Source: Escallonia rubra (Eukaryota > Streptophyta > Magnoliopsida > Escalloniales > Escalloniaceae). From it: a DNA stretch of 64,000 bases. A program made the translations under genes and the position numbers. The stretch spans positions 124,001 to 188,000 of the forward strand of contig JAVXUO010002416.1 of NCBI GenBank assembly GCA_033065855.1, written 5' to 3'. The notes under the pieces are model-generated. The model was not told the origin of the DNA. It saw only the letters and a program-made list of their open reading frames with translations, and did no database searches. Of this stretch, positions 45,469 through 57,825 are shown piece by piece; position 1 is the stretch's first letter, and every line of letters begins with the position of its first letter.

Positions 45469-46499
45469 TCCTGTGGATCAGTGGATTTCTTTCTCGACCT
45501 TAGCTATAATTTACTTTTACTACGAACCCTTTCTTTTTACCCTTTTGTATTGTTGTCTTTTGCACCTGACGTCAATTCATGTGTAATAGCAATTATCAGC
45601 ATCTTTACATAACAATTAGCAAATAACTAAGGACAAAGAACACATTTTTTACGAAGTAGTGAGTTACTAGAGAAGAAAAGAAAGATGGTAGCAAAATAAA
45701 GAGAGAGAGAAAAAGTGAAAGAGGGACTCGTAATATAACTAAGAGAACTCAATTTGGGGGGGGTGGATGTGCAATTTCCAAGGAGGTTGACAATTATATC
45801 CACCGCATAAAATTCAATTTTATCAATTCCGATCAATCAGACTTCATTTCTTTTGCCACCCACCATTCTCTTGAGTAGCATAGTTCTGCATACGGATATT
45901 AACGCTTAATCACTTGTTTTCTACAGCATAAAACCTTCTACAGCATCACGGATGAGGAGATTTATAAAGCAAATAAGTCCCCCAACAGTTTGAGTTTTTC
46001 TTTTCCATGAAGTACTATTGTGCTACAATAAATCGCGGAGACTTCTCAAGAAAACTTCCACCCTACGTTCCCTTTGATTTTTAGCGAAATCCTTGAATAG
46101 GGAGTTGGTATATTTAAACTGAACTCATATAGCAATCTTAGACTAAATAAGTGTCATGTAAACTAAGTAGCACGGACACGGACAACGGCGTCCGACACCG
46201 ACCTGGACACCCGACACCGCAATTTCCAAAAACCAGATTTTGGACACCGCTAATTTTTTTATGTATTTTTATTGTGTGTGTGTGTGTATATATATTCATT
46301 AAATATCAAATACATTCTACATCTAAAACAAGCAACTCCAATAAAAGTCTTAAAATTTAAATGCAATATAGTACAAAAAAAACATGGCACATAACATAAC
46401 AAAGTACTTCACTACTCAACTCTTACTAAGTCATGCAAACAGGTAACAGAAACAGGGAAAGCACCCTCTTCTTCACCGCCCAAACAGAAACAGAAACAG
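45469..46499 (-). promoter_or_regulatory. Immediate upstream region of the ClpF-type gene
   Basis: No gene is seen. Read on the minus strand, CCACAG lies two bases before the start ATG and could be an acceptor for a leader intron, though the tract before it is purine-rich and weak. A TG/TA microsatellite is at 46274-46294. The true transcription start cannot be placed. Confidence 0.3.
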
Positions 46500-46798
46500 G
46501 GAACTCTTGCAAAGTCATAAGAAACTACTTCACTACTTAACTCTTACAAAGTCACAAACTATTATCTCTTTCCTTCGACCAAGGGCTCAATCTACATAGT
46601 GTCATCTTCGAATGTACCGAAACGAGGGAGAGAGACGAGTGAGAAAGAAGACGAAGGTACCTGTTGCTGGAAACCGGCGACGGCGGCGAGATACGAAGGC
46701 GACCAGTTTGGGTATGTCGTCTGCTTCGTTCTCCTCTCTTGACACCGCAAGAAGAAGGCTCGGAAGACAACGCTAATGGGTCGATGAGTCGATCTAAT
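46500..46798 (-). pseudogene. Copy of the IPK2 5' leader exon and promoter-proximal DNA
   Basis: This stretch aligns with 63353-63704, which is the leader exon of the IPK2 gene and its start of intron 1. Shared words in order include AACTCTTGCAAAGTCATAAG, TCTCTTTCCTTCGACCAAGG, ATCTTCGAATGTACCGAAAC, GACGAAGGTACCTGTTGCTG, GGCGACCAGTTTG and GATGAGTCGATCTA-type ends. The splice donor (CAACAG then GTACCT, minus strand, exon end at 46661) is kept. It lacks the long GA expansion of the IPK2 copy. No IPK2 coding sequence accompanies it. Confidence 0.85.
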
Positions 46799-46800
46799 TA

Positions 46801-47552
46801 GGCTTCCGTTTGCGAGTTTTTTTTATAAGGACAGAAAAGAAAGGAAAATGATTGTTTTCCGCCATTTTTTCTAATTTGCGAGTTTTTGTAAGGAGAGAAA
46901 AGAAAAAAAAAAAAGTTTATATTTTTTTTGTCTCTAAATTTTTCCTCCCAAAATTGGGAAGAAACAGAGAGAAAGAAAACTCTTATAAGTAATATTTTGA
47001 TAATGTTCATATTAACCTTGCGATAATGAAGACTAACTTTTAAATTTTAGGTTTCTTCACGAACGCTTACCATTTTACTTCTAAATATATGATTATTTTA
47101 GGTGTTAAAGTTTGCTCATGATTGATTATTATTTTTTTTTGTGTGACATTAATTACTTTTAAAACTTGGGATGTTTGTGGTCAACTTATGGCTAATTTTT
47201 ATTTTTTTTTACCGTGACAATAACCAGTAATGTAAGGTTTATTACATTAATATGGTGTGAACTTTTGTATGATTTCATTGATGAATTTTTCCCATCAAAC
47301 TTATATATATATATTTTTAGATCATACATCATAGTATTTGTTAGAATTATAAAAATATAGTTGAGGGGTATGTACGTAATTAGGTGTCTTTTTTTTTCTT
47401 TTTCTTTTCTGCTGAACTCGCAAACAAGGAAAATGAACAATGTTTTCTTTTCTCTCTTAAACTCACGAACAAAAGGAAGGAACATTATCTTCTTTTCTCT
47501 TCGCTTCTCTTCTTTTCTTTTCTTTTCTCTAATCTCAAAACTCACAAACAGG
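46801..47552. mobile_element. TIR element with subterminal repeats (hAT-like candidate)
   Basis: The left end CCGTTTGCGAGTTTT and the right end AAAACTCACAAACAGG are inverted repeats with few mismatches. Similar GCGAGTTTTTGTAAGG and AACTCACGAACAAAAGG words recur just inside each end. About 750 bp, AT-rich, no transposase. Flanking CTAATTA and CTATTAA may be a worn target-site duplication. Superfamily not certain. Confidence 0.5.
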
Positions 47553-47879
47553 CTATTAAAGTTTATTTATAAAAAAACACCAAAAATTGTCAATTATTAC
47601 ATACAAACCCCAAAATAAGTTTGAAAATTTGTACTTTGATCCTATACGTTTCCACACATCTTTGTAATGAGTATGAAGTGTTGGAGACGGGGGTACAAAC
47701 TTCAGGAAGCGCAATATAATAGAAAGGATAGGCGGAACCGTGTGTAATTTAAAACAAACATCAGAGATGTTGTTCGTAATTTACCCTAAAAATTAAACAA
47801 ACCCCAGAGTTATTGAAAATTCCAATTTCACGCCGCATAATATCTAATTCCTGCCAAACGAGTCCTCATTTTCGGTGGC

Positions 47880-48491
47880 TCATCTGGGCCAGCAATTATT
47901 GTCGTCGTCCCAACTCTTTCTCTCTCCTCTACCCGGTTGATTTCACCCCAAACCTCCCGCTGATTCACAGGTATGGATATACACATCAATACGCGTACAT
48001 ATCTCTCTTTTATATTTGAAATTTGGTTGATTCTGTTTATTTAATTGGATTTCAGCCTCCTATTAACGTACGGGTATGTTTGTTTTTAGGATATGCACAA
48101 ATACAATCATGTGTGTGTTGTTCAATTCACTTATTTTTGAGCTTGATGGGAGTTTTGGTTTTCCATTGTGTTTAAATTTTTGGCTTTTTTGTATGATGGG
48201 TGATGCTCAGTTTCTGATTTTTGGTTGAATTTGAGGAATTAAGCTTGAATGGGGACTTTTCTTGGTGGGTCAGTGAAATTTTGGATTGTTTATAAGCAAA
48301 TTTATTTTTTCTTGATTGATCTCATGATCATAATAGTACGTATTGGTTGATTGCTATTGATATAGGGTTTCTCCCCTTTTTGTACTTGAATTTCAGGGTA
48401 TCTATAAAAGTTGAACTACAGGCATTGAAATTAGTTTGTGCTTTTAACGGTTCGGGTATGTTGTCGAAATTTCGTATACGTTGATACACAG
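47880..48491 (+). other. Leader exon and leader intron of the macro/Sec14 gene
   Basis: A donor CACAG then GTATGG lies at 47970/47971, and an acceptor GATACACAG at 48491 leads into the short leader before ATG 48534. The intron would be 521 bp and T-rich. The start of the leader exon is approximate (CT-rich stretch near 47920). Confidence 0.45.
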
Positions 48492-48533
48492 AGGAAGGAG
48501 TAAGGGAGGTGTGTTTGGTAGGGAAAGACGAAT

Positions 48534-51500
48534 ATGTATAGGTCTGTGGCAACTACCGCTACCCGTGGTGGATTAGCTATGGATAGCGGAGATTCTATAG
48601 TGACGCTAGATCAGGTTCCTCGTTGGAGTGACGCGGAGTTTAGGTCTTCTTATGAGAATGAAGATAACGCCTTTCCGAATTCGTACTTTCCTGATCCCTT
48701 GACTTCGTCTTCTGGAGATGGGAGCAGTGGAAACGGGATGCTGTCCAGGTTTCCTGTTGATCATGAAATTAACTTGAAGATATATCTGTGGAGAGGGAAC
48801 CCTTGGAATCTTGAGGTTGATGCTGTCGTGAACTCCACAAACGAGGTGAGCTTTACAATCTTTGAAAACGGTGTTCCCTTTAGTTATTTGTTGGTCTGAC
48901 CGTAACAGTAAATAATGCATATAACAAGACCACATATTTGGGCCGGCAATTGTGAACACGCTACAACAGGGTTAATCTGGGCTGTTTAAACATCAATGCA
49001 GTGGTTATAGTGTCAAATTGCACGATTCTCTCTGCATGCTTTAGTTTAAATGGTACGTACCTTATCATTATGAAAAATATGGTCCAAAAAAGGAGAAAGA
49101 ACACCTTTTTAGTGAAATTAGTGAATTGTGTGGTTCACCCTACCATTTACTGATTCACTTTACCATTCACCTATTCACTCTGCTATTCAGGACCATCCTC
49201 GGCTCAGTCACAGTTTTCGCAAGTTGTTTTACATTTAAATCGAATAGAGGTGTGGATTCTAGCAACTATGACCAGCGAAAATCATGTCACCGAAATTTCT
49301 CATTTCTATATACAAAAAAGGGTCTACATCTGTGGGATGACCTTGAATTACGTAGGGTTCAAATAAATTTCTGCAGGGAATAGTGAATCCATTGCAGGGA
49401 TACTTTTTATTTCCATCCTATAAAGAACATAGGCAGTGTTCTAGCGATCTATGACGTTGAGCATCCCCAGTTCGCGTCAGTAACAAAATGACCATTACTA
49501 GTTCATCTGAGAAATTTTTTTCTAATGCTCTTTGACAGAACCTGGACGAAGCACACAGCAGTACTGGCTTGCATGCTGCAGCAGGACCTGGTCTTGCAGA
49601 AGAATGTGCAACTTTGGTAAGCCACTGGATGTAGGAATAAGCATTCATGTGTTATACATCTTACCTTGTCATGTGATTGCAATATTAAGGAATCCAGCAA
49701 GCTTCCCTAGCCTCTTTATGGAAATAGTGATGCCAGAATTGAAATGCTGTTATATGACTTTGTTTATTTCCAGGGTGGCTGTCGTACAGGCATGGCCAAA
49801 GTTACTAATGCATATGACCTTCCTGCAAGGTGGGGCTGTTCATTGTTCTTTTTCTCTTTTGGCTTCTTGCAAGGTTATATTGCAGTTTCTTCTTGTTTAA
49901 CCAGTAACGTTTCAATCCTATATGTTGCTAACCATTTATACTACGAGAATGGACAACTACTTTGATTTTTGGGTTTACAACAAGGCTGCACTTCTATTTA
50001 CAATTTTTGAACATGCCAATTTTGCTTTTTTGATCTTACTATTAAACATATATCTCTTTTCATACCTAATGCATATGTATACTGCACTTCGGTTTCCTCC
50101 CCCCATAAAGACACTGTAGCCCCTCATAGCCACCACAACACTACCAGCTAAATTCCTCATCACCTTCGTGAAATCCATTAAAAGCATCATCGTAAAACTC
50201 CATGGGATCCACAAAATCAAGCAGGGAAATGGTAAGCCGGAATTAAACCAAGTTTTATGTAGTCTGAAACCTTTTTCTTTTCTTGTTTCTGACAAGTATA
50301 AAATTTGGAGGTAATGTTCAGCATAATTGGAGCAAATATATATTTATCAGTAAACTTAGAAGAAAATGGGTTAAAGATAAAGTTGGCTTTTATAGATTTA
50401 CTGGTATTCATGCTACCGGTTAAAGATAAAGTTGGCTTTTATAGATTTACTGGTATTCATGCTACCGGTTACCATTTCACCCCACACGCTACCTGCACAC
50501 AATTACTACCTCCGAAAGCCCTAGGAGATGAATTCTCTATTGTATCTGTCGAAATAGGCCCCAAATTCCCATGAAAGCCAATTGGTTGCGCAATAACTGG
50601 AAAGGTGTCCTTGGTGATGGTAGCAGCTCTGTTTTCAACAGTGAGCGTGATCGTAAGAATGGAAAGAGAAGAAAATCAGCTCTAGGGAAAAAAGGAAGAA
50701 AATCACTGAATTTATGACGAACGATGAAATTTCCATAGTCAATTCAAGTCATCGATACTGTCAATCACTGCTGGAATGTGATTTGGTTGGGTATGGCTCC
50801 GACTATTCCTAGAGCCTGCCAATAAGTTAATCATAGACATATCTTAACGCTATGTACCAAGTTATCGCTGCAAACTCCTGCATACTTTTACGGCAGGGAT
50901 GAACAAAAATCTAGAGCTCTTGATTCAAAATTTTCTTGATTCGTCCCTCATGAGGAAATGTCAAAGCATTCGACTCTTCACCCATTCCTGTGCAAAAGCT
51001 TGCCAATGCATATGACGGATAAATAAATGGGTTGGTATGAAAATAAATGAATTGCTTGTTATGTTGTCTCAAGTCCTAAATGACTAAGTTATTGCAGACA
51101 TAGTAACTTATGTTGTTACAGAACAGTAGGGCTAATTTGAACCACTCAAGTTGGGCACAATACATGTTACATATTCCATTGCGCAGTCTCTTAGCTCCAT
51201 GAGTTCATAAATTTCTGCTACCCTTCTGCATTTTGCTAATAATATATACAGTGTCATCCAGCATGCTACATCGTCTAATATCCTCTGGCCTAATTCGAAG
51301 TCATGTATCTTCTTCTTTTCTTAGGAGGGTGATTCATACTGTTGGTCCCAAATATGCGGTGAAATATCATACTGCTGCCGAGAATGCTCTGAGTCACTGC
51401 TATCGATCTTGCCTTGAGCTTCTCATAGAAAATAAACTCCAAAGGTTGTATGGTAGCCCAGGCTGCATCTGTAATAAGATTCTTACAACTTTTCTTACTT

Positions 51501-54500
51501 ATTAAGAACTGGAACTTACTATCTGTAACATGTATGAACGCAGTATTGCTATGGGCTGTATATACACAGAAGCCAAAAATTACCCACGTGAACCAGCTGC
51601 TCATGTGGCAATAAGTGAGATTCCCTATGTGCTTTTATATATTTCCCTTATGTTTCTTAGTCAAAATTGACAGGTGCTTGCCCGATGTCATGTTACTCCA
51701 TAGATTGTTGCAGAGTTTGAAAACATATTCATGTATATTGGTTCATATTTTCTTTGCTTTTGGTCAGGAACTGTGCGTCGTTTTCTAGAGAAACAGAAAG
51801 ATAAAATCACAGCAGTTGTTTTCTGTACGGCGACAGCGTCTGATACAGAGATTTACAAAAGGTAAAGGTTTCTAATTGGAAGTTGTAAGACTATACATAC
51901 ATATATCTTTGTAAAACTAGAGAGGTCGTAATTTGTTTCATATCTAATTACTGGACGAACTATTACCTGAAATTGCATTTTCTTTTGTGAAAAAAGGTTC
52001 TCTGGATCTTATATCTTATTTCCATTGACATTGTAGATTACTTCCACTTTACTTTCCTCGTGATGAACATGAGGAAGAGGTGGCTATTTCGAAGCTTCCT
52101 GCAGATGTTGGGGATGAAAATGGTGAGACAATCATCGATGAACGCAAAATAAGAATAAAGCCTTTGCCCAATGTGAAGAAGAGTGCTCCTAAACCTCCAC
52201 GAGCCCCTGTTGATCTTCCTGTCAGTGATGTCGGATTGGTGAGACGGTCAGTGGCCTTGCAAACATCTGTGTTTTCAGATTTTGATTTGGTGTGCTTTTG
52301 TGTTAGTGATGATTGATGAATTTGGTGAAGTACATCATATATAAATGCGGGATTGGCCACGATTAAGATGATTGTATGCTTATAAATCACCGCGATTCTC
52401 CTTCTTCCTCTAAGATATTAAATTCACCACTTCCAGTTTTCTAGATAGACTTGAGTGGTTAGCTCGATCCTGTACTGTCACTAGTCAGCCTCATTATCTT
52501 GTATTGAGCTCTGCAGTGAGCACGACGGAACTTATTTGGACCGTTATTCCAACACTGTTTATCAATCACTAGTTTCTGCAGTTCTGAGGAATCTATTATG
52601 CTATTTGTCAATTAATTGATCACTGTCATACTATGGAGTTTTGATCAGCTAGCCGCTGATTTCCCATGTTAAGCAGAACTATCACTGATGTAATCTTGCA
52701 TAAATTAGAAGTGAGTGCTTTTTTGTGGTCATCAATGACTATCAGTTCAATTTCTCAAAAATTCTGTTACAGGAACTCTTCATATTTGGATTCATATTTG
52801 GATCCCGCATTCATGTCCCTAATTAAGGATCCGGATCAGCGACGAAAGGAACAATGGGAAAAAACTGCTCAAGCGCAAGGTGGGTGGAATTGCGCCAAGA
52901 TGCTTGGTTTTGGTGACCTCGGGGGACCTCCATTGTCTGCTGCTGAAGAATATTCCCTTCATTCTAGATATCTTGCTAAAGCAAATTCTCTAAATCTTTC
53001 CGAAATTGCAGAGATGAAAATTGTGTAAGCAACTTTGAGCTTTTGGTGGTAATGAACCCTTGGGGATCTTTTGTTTTTGTTACTTTTAATTTCTTCATAA
53101 AGAGTCAGTTGATTGTATAAAAGCTTGTTTCACTTCGTGTATGGCTTCTTGTCATTACTTTCCTCAGTGGTTAAAAAGTTTGTTTAGAACTAATCTATGG
53201 AAATTCTCCCAGAAAGTATGTTTTGTTGCCAAAGTTTCACACTTGGTATAATGGTTATTAAATTATTATTATACCATCATGGGCCCAGTAAATCGGTTAA
53301 GATGCCTTCCTAGCAGAATAATGTCTTTTTGCCTCCAAGTTCTGTCGACTTTTAAAATGTGAAAGTCACATATCACCTCAGGGAAGGGTACCAATTATGT
53401 AAATCTTTAGATTTCAAGTACATAATTTCAGTGAATCGTTGCTGAGGAACATTTATGTTTGTGTCTCTCCTTGTTTATATTTGTCAGTTATCGAGGAGGG
53501 GTGGATAGTGAGGGTCGTCCAGTAATGGTGGTTGTGGGAGCACATTTTCTGTTACGATGTCTTGATCTGGAGCGATTTGTACTCTATGTAGTGAAGGTAA
53601 ACAGTGCATAGCTTGCTTTTTGTTTAACGTGTTGGATTTGCTAGATATACAGCTGAATATATTGTTGGCGATTGGCCAGGGTTAATTCTTATAGAAATTT
53701 GATGCTCCACGCTGTAATAAAACGCTTGCTTCTCTTTACCATGCATTCTTCCTTATTTTTAGGCTTTGGCTGTTACAGCTAGGAATTATTCTCCTTGAAT
53801 ATTGATTTTCAGGAGTTTGAGCCCTTGATACAGAAACCTTACAGTATTGTTTACCTCCACTCTGCAGCATCTTTACAGATGTGAGTTTTGTTTACTTCTC
53901 ATTATGAAGCATTTCCTGAACTGCCAGGCTTCTTATATCTGTTGTTTGCTTTTATATTTTTGCTTATTCACGTTCAAGTACCAGAACCAGTGAAACTTCT
54001 GCTGAAGTTCTGATTTTATTTGCCGACCTGAAAGACAATAAACTTATTTCATGCTAAATGCACTCATTTGTATGATCGTGCTTACAACACACTACGAGCT
54101 TGAAAAAGTAGCGCGCAGTATTGGTTTTGGTAATTTATTAAATTATATTTTGCCAAGTAAACAGGCAACCAGACCTGGGATGGATGAGGAGAGTACAGCA
54201 AATACTTGGTCGAAAACACCAGCGTAACCTTCATGTATGCAATGCGACATTTTCTTGATTAAGCATACATGGTTGCTGTACTACATTTAATGTCTTCCTT
54301 TGTTTATAGGCCATATACATCCTTCACCCGACATTTGGATTGAAGGCTGCAATTTTTGCTTTGCAATTGTTTGTAGATAGTGTGGTATGTCCAAACTTTC
54401 TTCAACTAATTACCAAGTCTAAATTGAAAGCATGTTAAACTTTTGGAAATTGAACTCCAGGTATGGAAAAAAGTGGTCTACGTTGATCGGCTCCTTCAGC

Positions 54501-54967
54501 TATTCAGATATGTTCCTCGGGAGCAGCTGACCATCCCTGACTTTGTGTTTCAGTTGAGTTTTCTATGCTTCTGTTTCAAAAGTTTCTATTTGGAGTTGAT
54601 CCGCATATTATGTCCCATACACTCCCAATGACTTCTATGAATGGTTTCTCTTAATGGAAAAGCACGGGAAGGCAACGAATTTTTCCAGAAGTGCCCGTCT
54701 TTATTTAAGGGAACTTAGACTGCTGACCTCTGTCAGAAGGTTCTATATTGTTTGGTGCCATTTTTGAACAACCCGGAAAAAACAAAATACTAGTGAAGTA
54801 AATAAATTCGATAACAATTGCTCTTGGCTTTTGATGACCATGGTAATCAGACCCAGCCCTTCTAAGTTCTGAATGAATTCGTTCAATGCAGGCACGATTT
54901 GGAAGTGAATGGTGGAAAGGGCCTCATCGTGGATCCCAGAACGAAATATGTGTATCATCGACCATAG
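48534..54967 (+). CDS. Macro (Appr-1''-p) domain plus Sec14/CRAL-TRIO protein, GDAP2-like
   Basis: Fourteen exons join in phase: 48534-48845, 49539-49616, 49774-49829, 51325-51444, 51544-51614, 51768-51861, 52037-52246, 52773-53024, 53488-53596, 53813-53880, 54165-54234, 54310-54384, 54461-54552 and 54892-54967. The product has 560 residues. The macro domain spans about residues 83-240: LKIYLWRGNPWNLEVDAVVN with NSTNE, then GLHAAAGPGLAEECATLGGC, then DLPARRVIHTVGPKY. It would bind ADP-ribose or related ligands. A Lys/Pro-rich linker follows. The C-terminal Sec14-type (CRAL-TRIO_2) domain spans about 400-545: YRGGVDSEGRPVMVVVGAHF, YSIVYLHSAASLQ, LHPTFGLKAAIFALQLFVDS, VWKKVVYVDRLLQLFRYVPR. This pairing is the GDAP2 architecture, and the closest Arabidopsis gene by recall is At1g69340 (562 aa). 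Cellular function in plants is unknown. An alternative acceptor at 51327 would remove one Arg. Confidence 0.93.
50371..50468. repeat. 49-bp tandem duplication in a macro/Sec14 intron
   Basis: TTAAAGATAAAGTTGGCTTT and the following bases, through GGTATTCATGCTACCGG, occur twice in a row, at 50371 and 50420, without visible mismatch. It lies in the 1.5 kb intron 49830-51324. Confidence 0.9.
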
Positions 54968-57500
54968 TCATCACATTCAGCAGTTAAAGCTAGGATCTGA
55001 ACACGTCCTTACGATTTACAATTTCTTCATTGGTTTCTCTTTTTGTGTAGTGGGTTGAGGTTGTCATCGGTTTGTCATTTCAGTGCAATTTCAGAATCAT
55101 TCCTTTTTTCCCCCCCCTGTAAAATTTTGTTTCCTTGAGAAGTGTTCTGATACAAATGTGCAAATAGAAATCATGCAATTCTCCCGTCTTTGTAGTTTGT
55201 TTTCTTCAATGATCATTGGTCACCAATAATTTGATGTGTTCTCCGTTGTCATATTTGTGGTTGAACCTGTTGTCAGAAACTATATTATCGCCGAACGTTA
55301 GTCATAGTGTATAATATGGAGCTTTCGACAATAAGCTGGTACATGGTGTAACCCTTAGTCTGGACCAGGGAGGGCGAAGGGCGGCGGCGATGGCGGTGGT
55401 GGTGGAATTTTTTCTCTAATACGTACGAAGGCCATGGTATTTGAATGGTCTAGATGTTGTGTCACTTGTGTCAGTGGAGAGGATCATTGCCCCGGTGTTA
55501 CTCCACTCATCCAAACTCATGAGTAATTATTCGTTACAACTGTTAAACCAAAATTTGAAGTGATATTTGATACGTACTTTTGCCATTCGAGCTCCTGGAG
55601 TATCGCTAAAATCAGAGCGGCACTAGATGTTAGCTACACTGGTTATCATCAAATCAAATAGGAATTAAGAAGACATATTTTACTTACATTCTTAATACTC
55701 CATATAGGCAAATGCCTCTACTCCTTTTTTTTTTTTGTTAATAAGAGAATTGCATTCAAAGAAAGGAAACGCGTTCAGCCATAAGGCCATTACAAACCAA
55801 GCAACCAAAGAGGTTCAAATAAAACTAAAAAGGATGGCTATAAAAGCCAAAACCTACAGACATCCTGCACCAAACCATGAATAATCATCACAACAAAAAA
55901 AAGGCATATCTCCTCACGTTGTTATCAACCCAGTTTTGGTATGTGTCTATGCGGGTCTGACACGCAAAAGATGCTAACATACGTGCTTCCTTCGAAATGT
56001 GAGGATCCGCCATGTTTCTACTCTGTTCCTATTTAGTGTGACCCAAATAATCAACAGTCGTAATCGTTGATAATGAAACAAATTTTACATGCATTTGCAA
56101 CTTGATTGAAAATCACATTTTTCTTTCAGGCAGTTTCAGATTTAAAAAGCAAATTTTCTTAACGTCTGGATCAAGTTAGTATCCAAGATGATTGGACTAT
56201 TTTCCACTAATAAACTCCTTGCTTCATCTTTTTAGACTTCATAGACACAGATTATGCCCATTAGTTCAACTTTGTCAGATACAGCTTTAAGGCTACAAAG
56301 CAAATCTTTTTTTGAAGTTTTTAGTCATACTGAGATTGCAACTTTAATAATTTCTTTAAGTGGAATGGTACATATTTTTTTAGTAATATTCCAACTGAAC
56401 TCTGAATCTCAGACTTTATCCTGTCTGGAATGGCCCTACAGTGCAATATAGTTCAGATATCATTTTCTTATTAATTTTTTTTGAACTCATATTTGTTTTT
56501 CTTTTTTTCCTTTTTATCAAGCAGAACAATTTATATAGATAAGAGGGTCTCTTTTCTTGGTTATATGAGTAGCGAGACTATCTTCCGCGAAAACCAAAAA
56601 AAGATCAAGTCAATGGTTTTCGATTCTTTCAGCTTATTGAGGAGATGAATGGTGGATTTGGACCACAAGAAGATGAAAAAAAGTATAGAAGCCTTTTATG
56701 TTTAGCACTACTTGAATGCAAGTTATGCAAAATGAAAAATGTTATGCGGTTTAAAAAAAATACGTTTTGAACGTCAGTGATCTTGATAATTATTGTCGAT
56801 TCGAGTTTCTAGGAGCAAATAGCAAAAGAATGAAGTCTCCTTTTTAATTGAGTGCCGAGGGATGAGTTCTCTTTGGCTAACAGTAGAAACATTGTATTGA
56901 AATACGTATTTTAAAGTTTAACTTAGAAACAAGAAAATGAAAAAGAAGTACTAGTATGGAGTACACACTTTTCAAATTAGATCCTCCTCGCGAGATACAG
57001 TTTTGGGTTTTTTGAAAGCAAATTTCAGATTAATTTTAACCAAGTTTCATAATTGAGCTATTTTACTAAAATTAACTTTAAATAATAAATGATATTTGTC
57101 TATGTAATTAACAAAGGTATTTTAATACTTTACTTGAAAAAGCGACTAATCCGTAATCTTTGTTTTCTTGCATTATGATTTTATCGATCAGTTTTATATA
57201 TTTGTCAACCAAGTTTGACCATCTCAGAATTAATCCAGATAGACTCTTGAAACATATAATCACAGTGAAGTATCAAAATTGATGGTGTACATAACTACCG
57301 TGTTGTTTGAAAAATCTTACTTATGTTTCTCCCTACGAGAGTTGCTCTTTTTCTTTCTTCCCCTTCCTTCCCCCCCCCCCCCCAACACACACACATTTGA
57401 AGAGCGATTAATCTGCTTTAATAGCCAAGAAGATGAACCATTTTGGCATGAAAACGTGTGCTATCTCTACTGTTAATCCAACTCTCTTATTAAATAAACA
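54968..57500. other. Spacer between macro/Sec14 and bHLH genes
   Basis: After the 3' untranslated region of the macro/Sec14 gene no gene is seen. At 55725-55990 a T-run is followed by GTTAATAAGAGAATTGCATT and coding-poor sequence, which resembles the 3' end of a LINE inserted on the minus strand. The rest is AT-rich with no recognisable features. Confidence 0.45.
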
Positions 57501-57523
57501 AAAACTCCTATAAGCATCAAACA

Positions 57524-57535
57524 TATATATATATA
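57524..57535 (+). promoter_or_regulatory. Candidate TATA box of the bHLH gene
   Basis: TATATATATATA about 290 bp upstream of ATG 57826. This would give a leader of about 260 bases. A second TATA-like palindrome (TTATATATAA, 57805-57814) lies only 12 bp before the ATG, too close to serve this start codon. Confidence 0.35.
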
Positions 57536-57825
57536 GGTGCCGTTAGGTGGAAGGTCACATGGCGCAAAATTTGTGACAATGATGACTGCAATCAAATTTC
57601 GACCGTTATTACCCACGTTTTTCTATTGCTGATAAAACTTTTGAGTAGTTAGATTATAAGACGAGATTATCATGGCCGAATGACGTAAGACAAGATCTTG
57701 ACAAGTTCTTGTACTTCACTTCTAGTCTGTCTGGAAGATTTAAGCATATGTTGTTCCCCTTTCTGGGCAACGAAGAGGGAAAGAACAAACGAAGCTGCTG
57801 GTTCTTATATATAAGCTTCTAGTCC

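Noticed and set aside
45279..45586. Plus-strand frames overlapping ClpF exon 1
   Set aside because: The minus strand encodes a transit peptide and a UVR-adjacent segment that join in phase to seven further exons. The plus frames show nothing.
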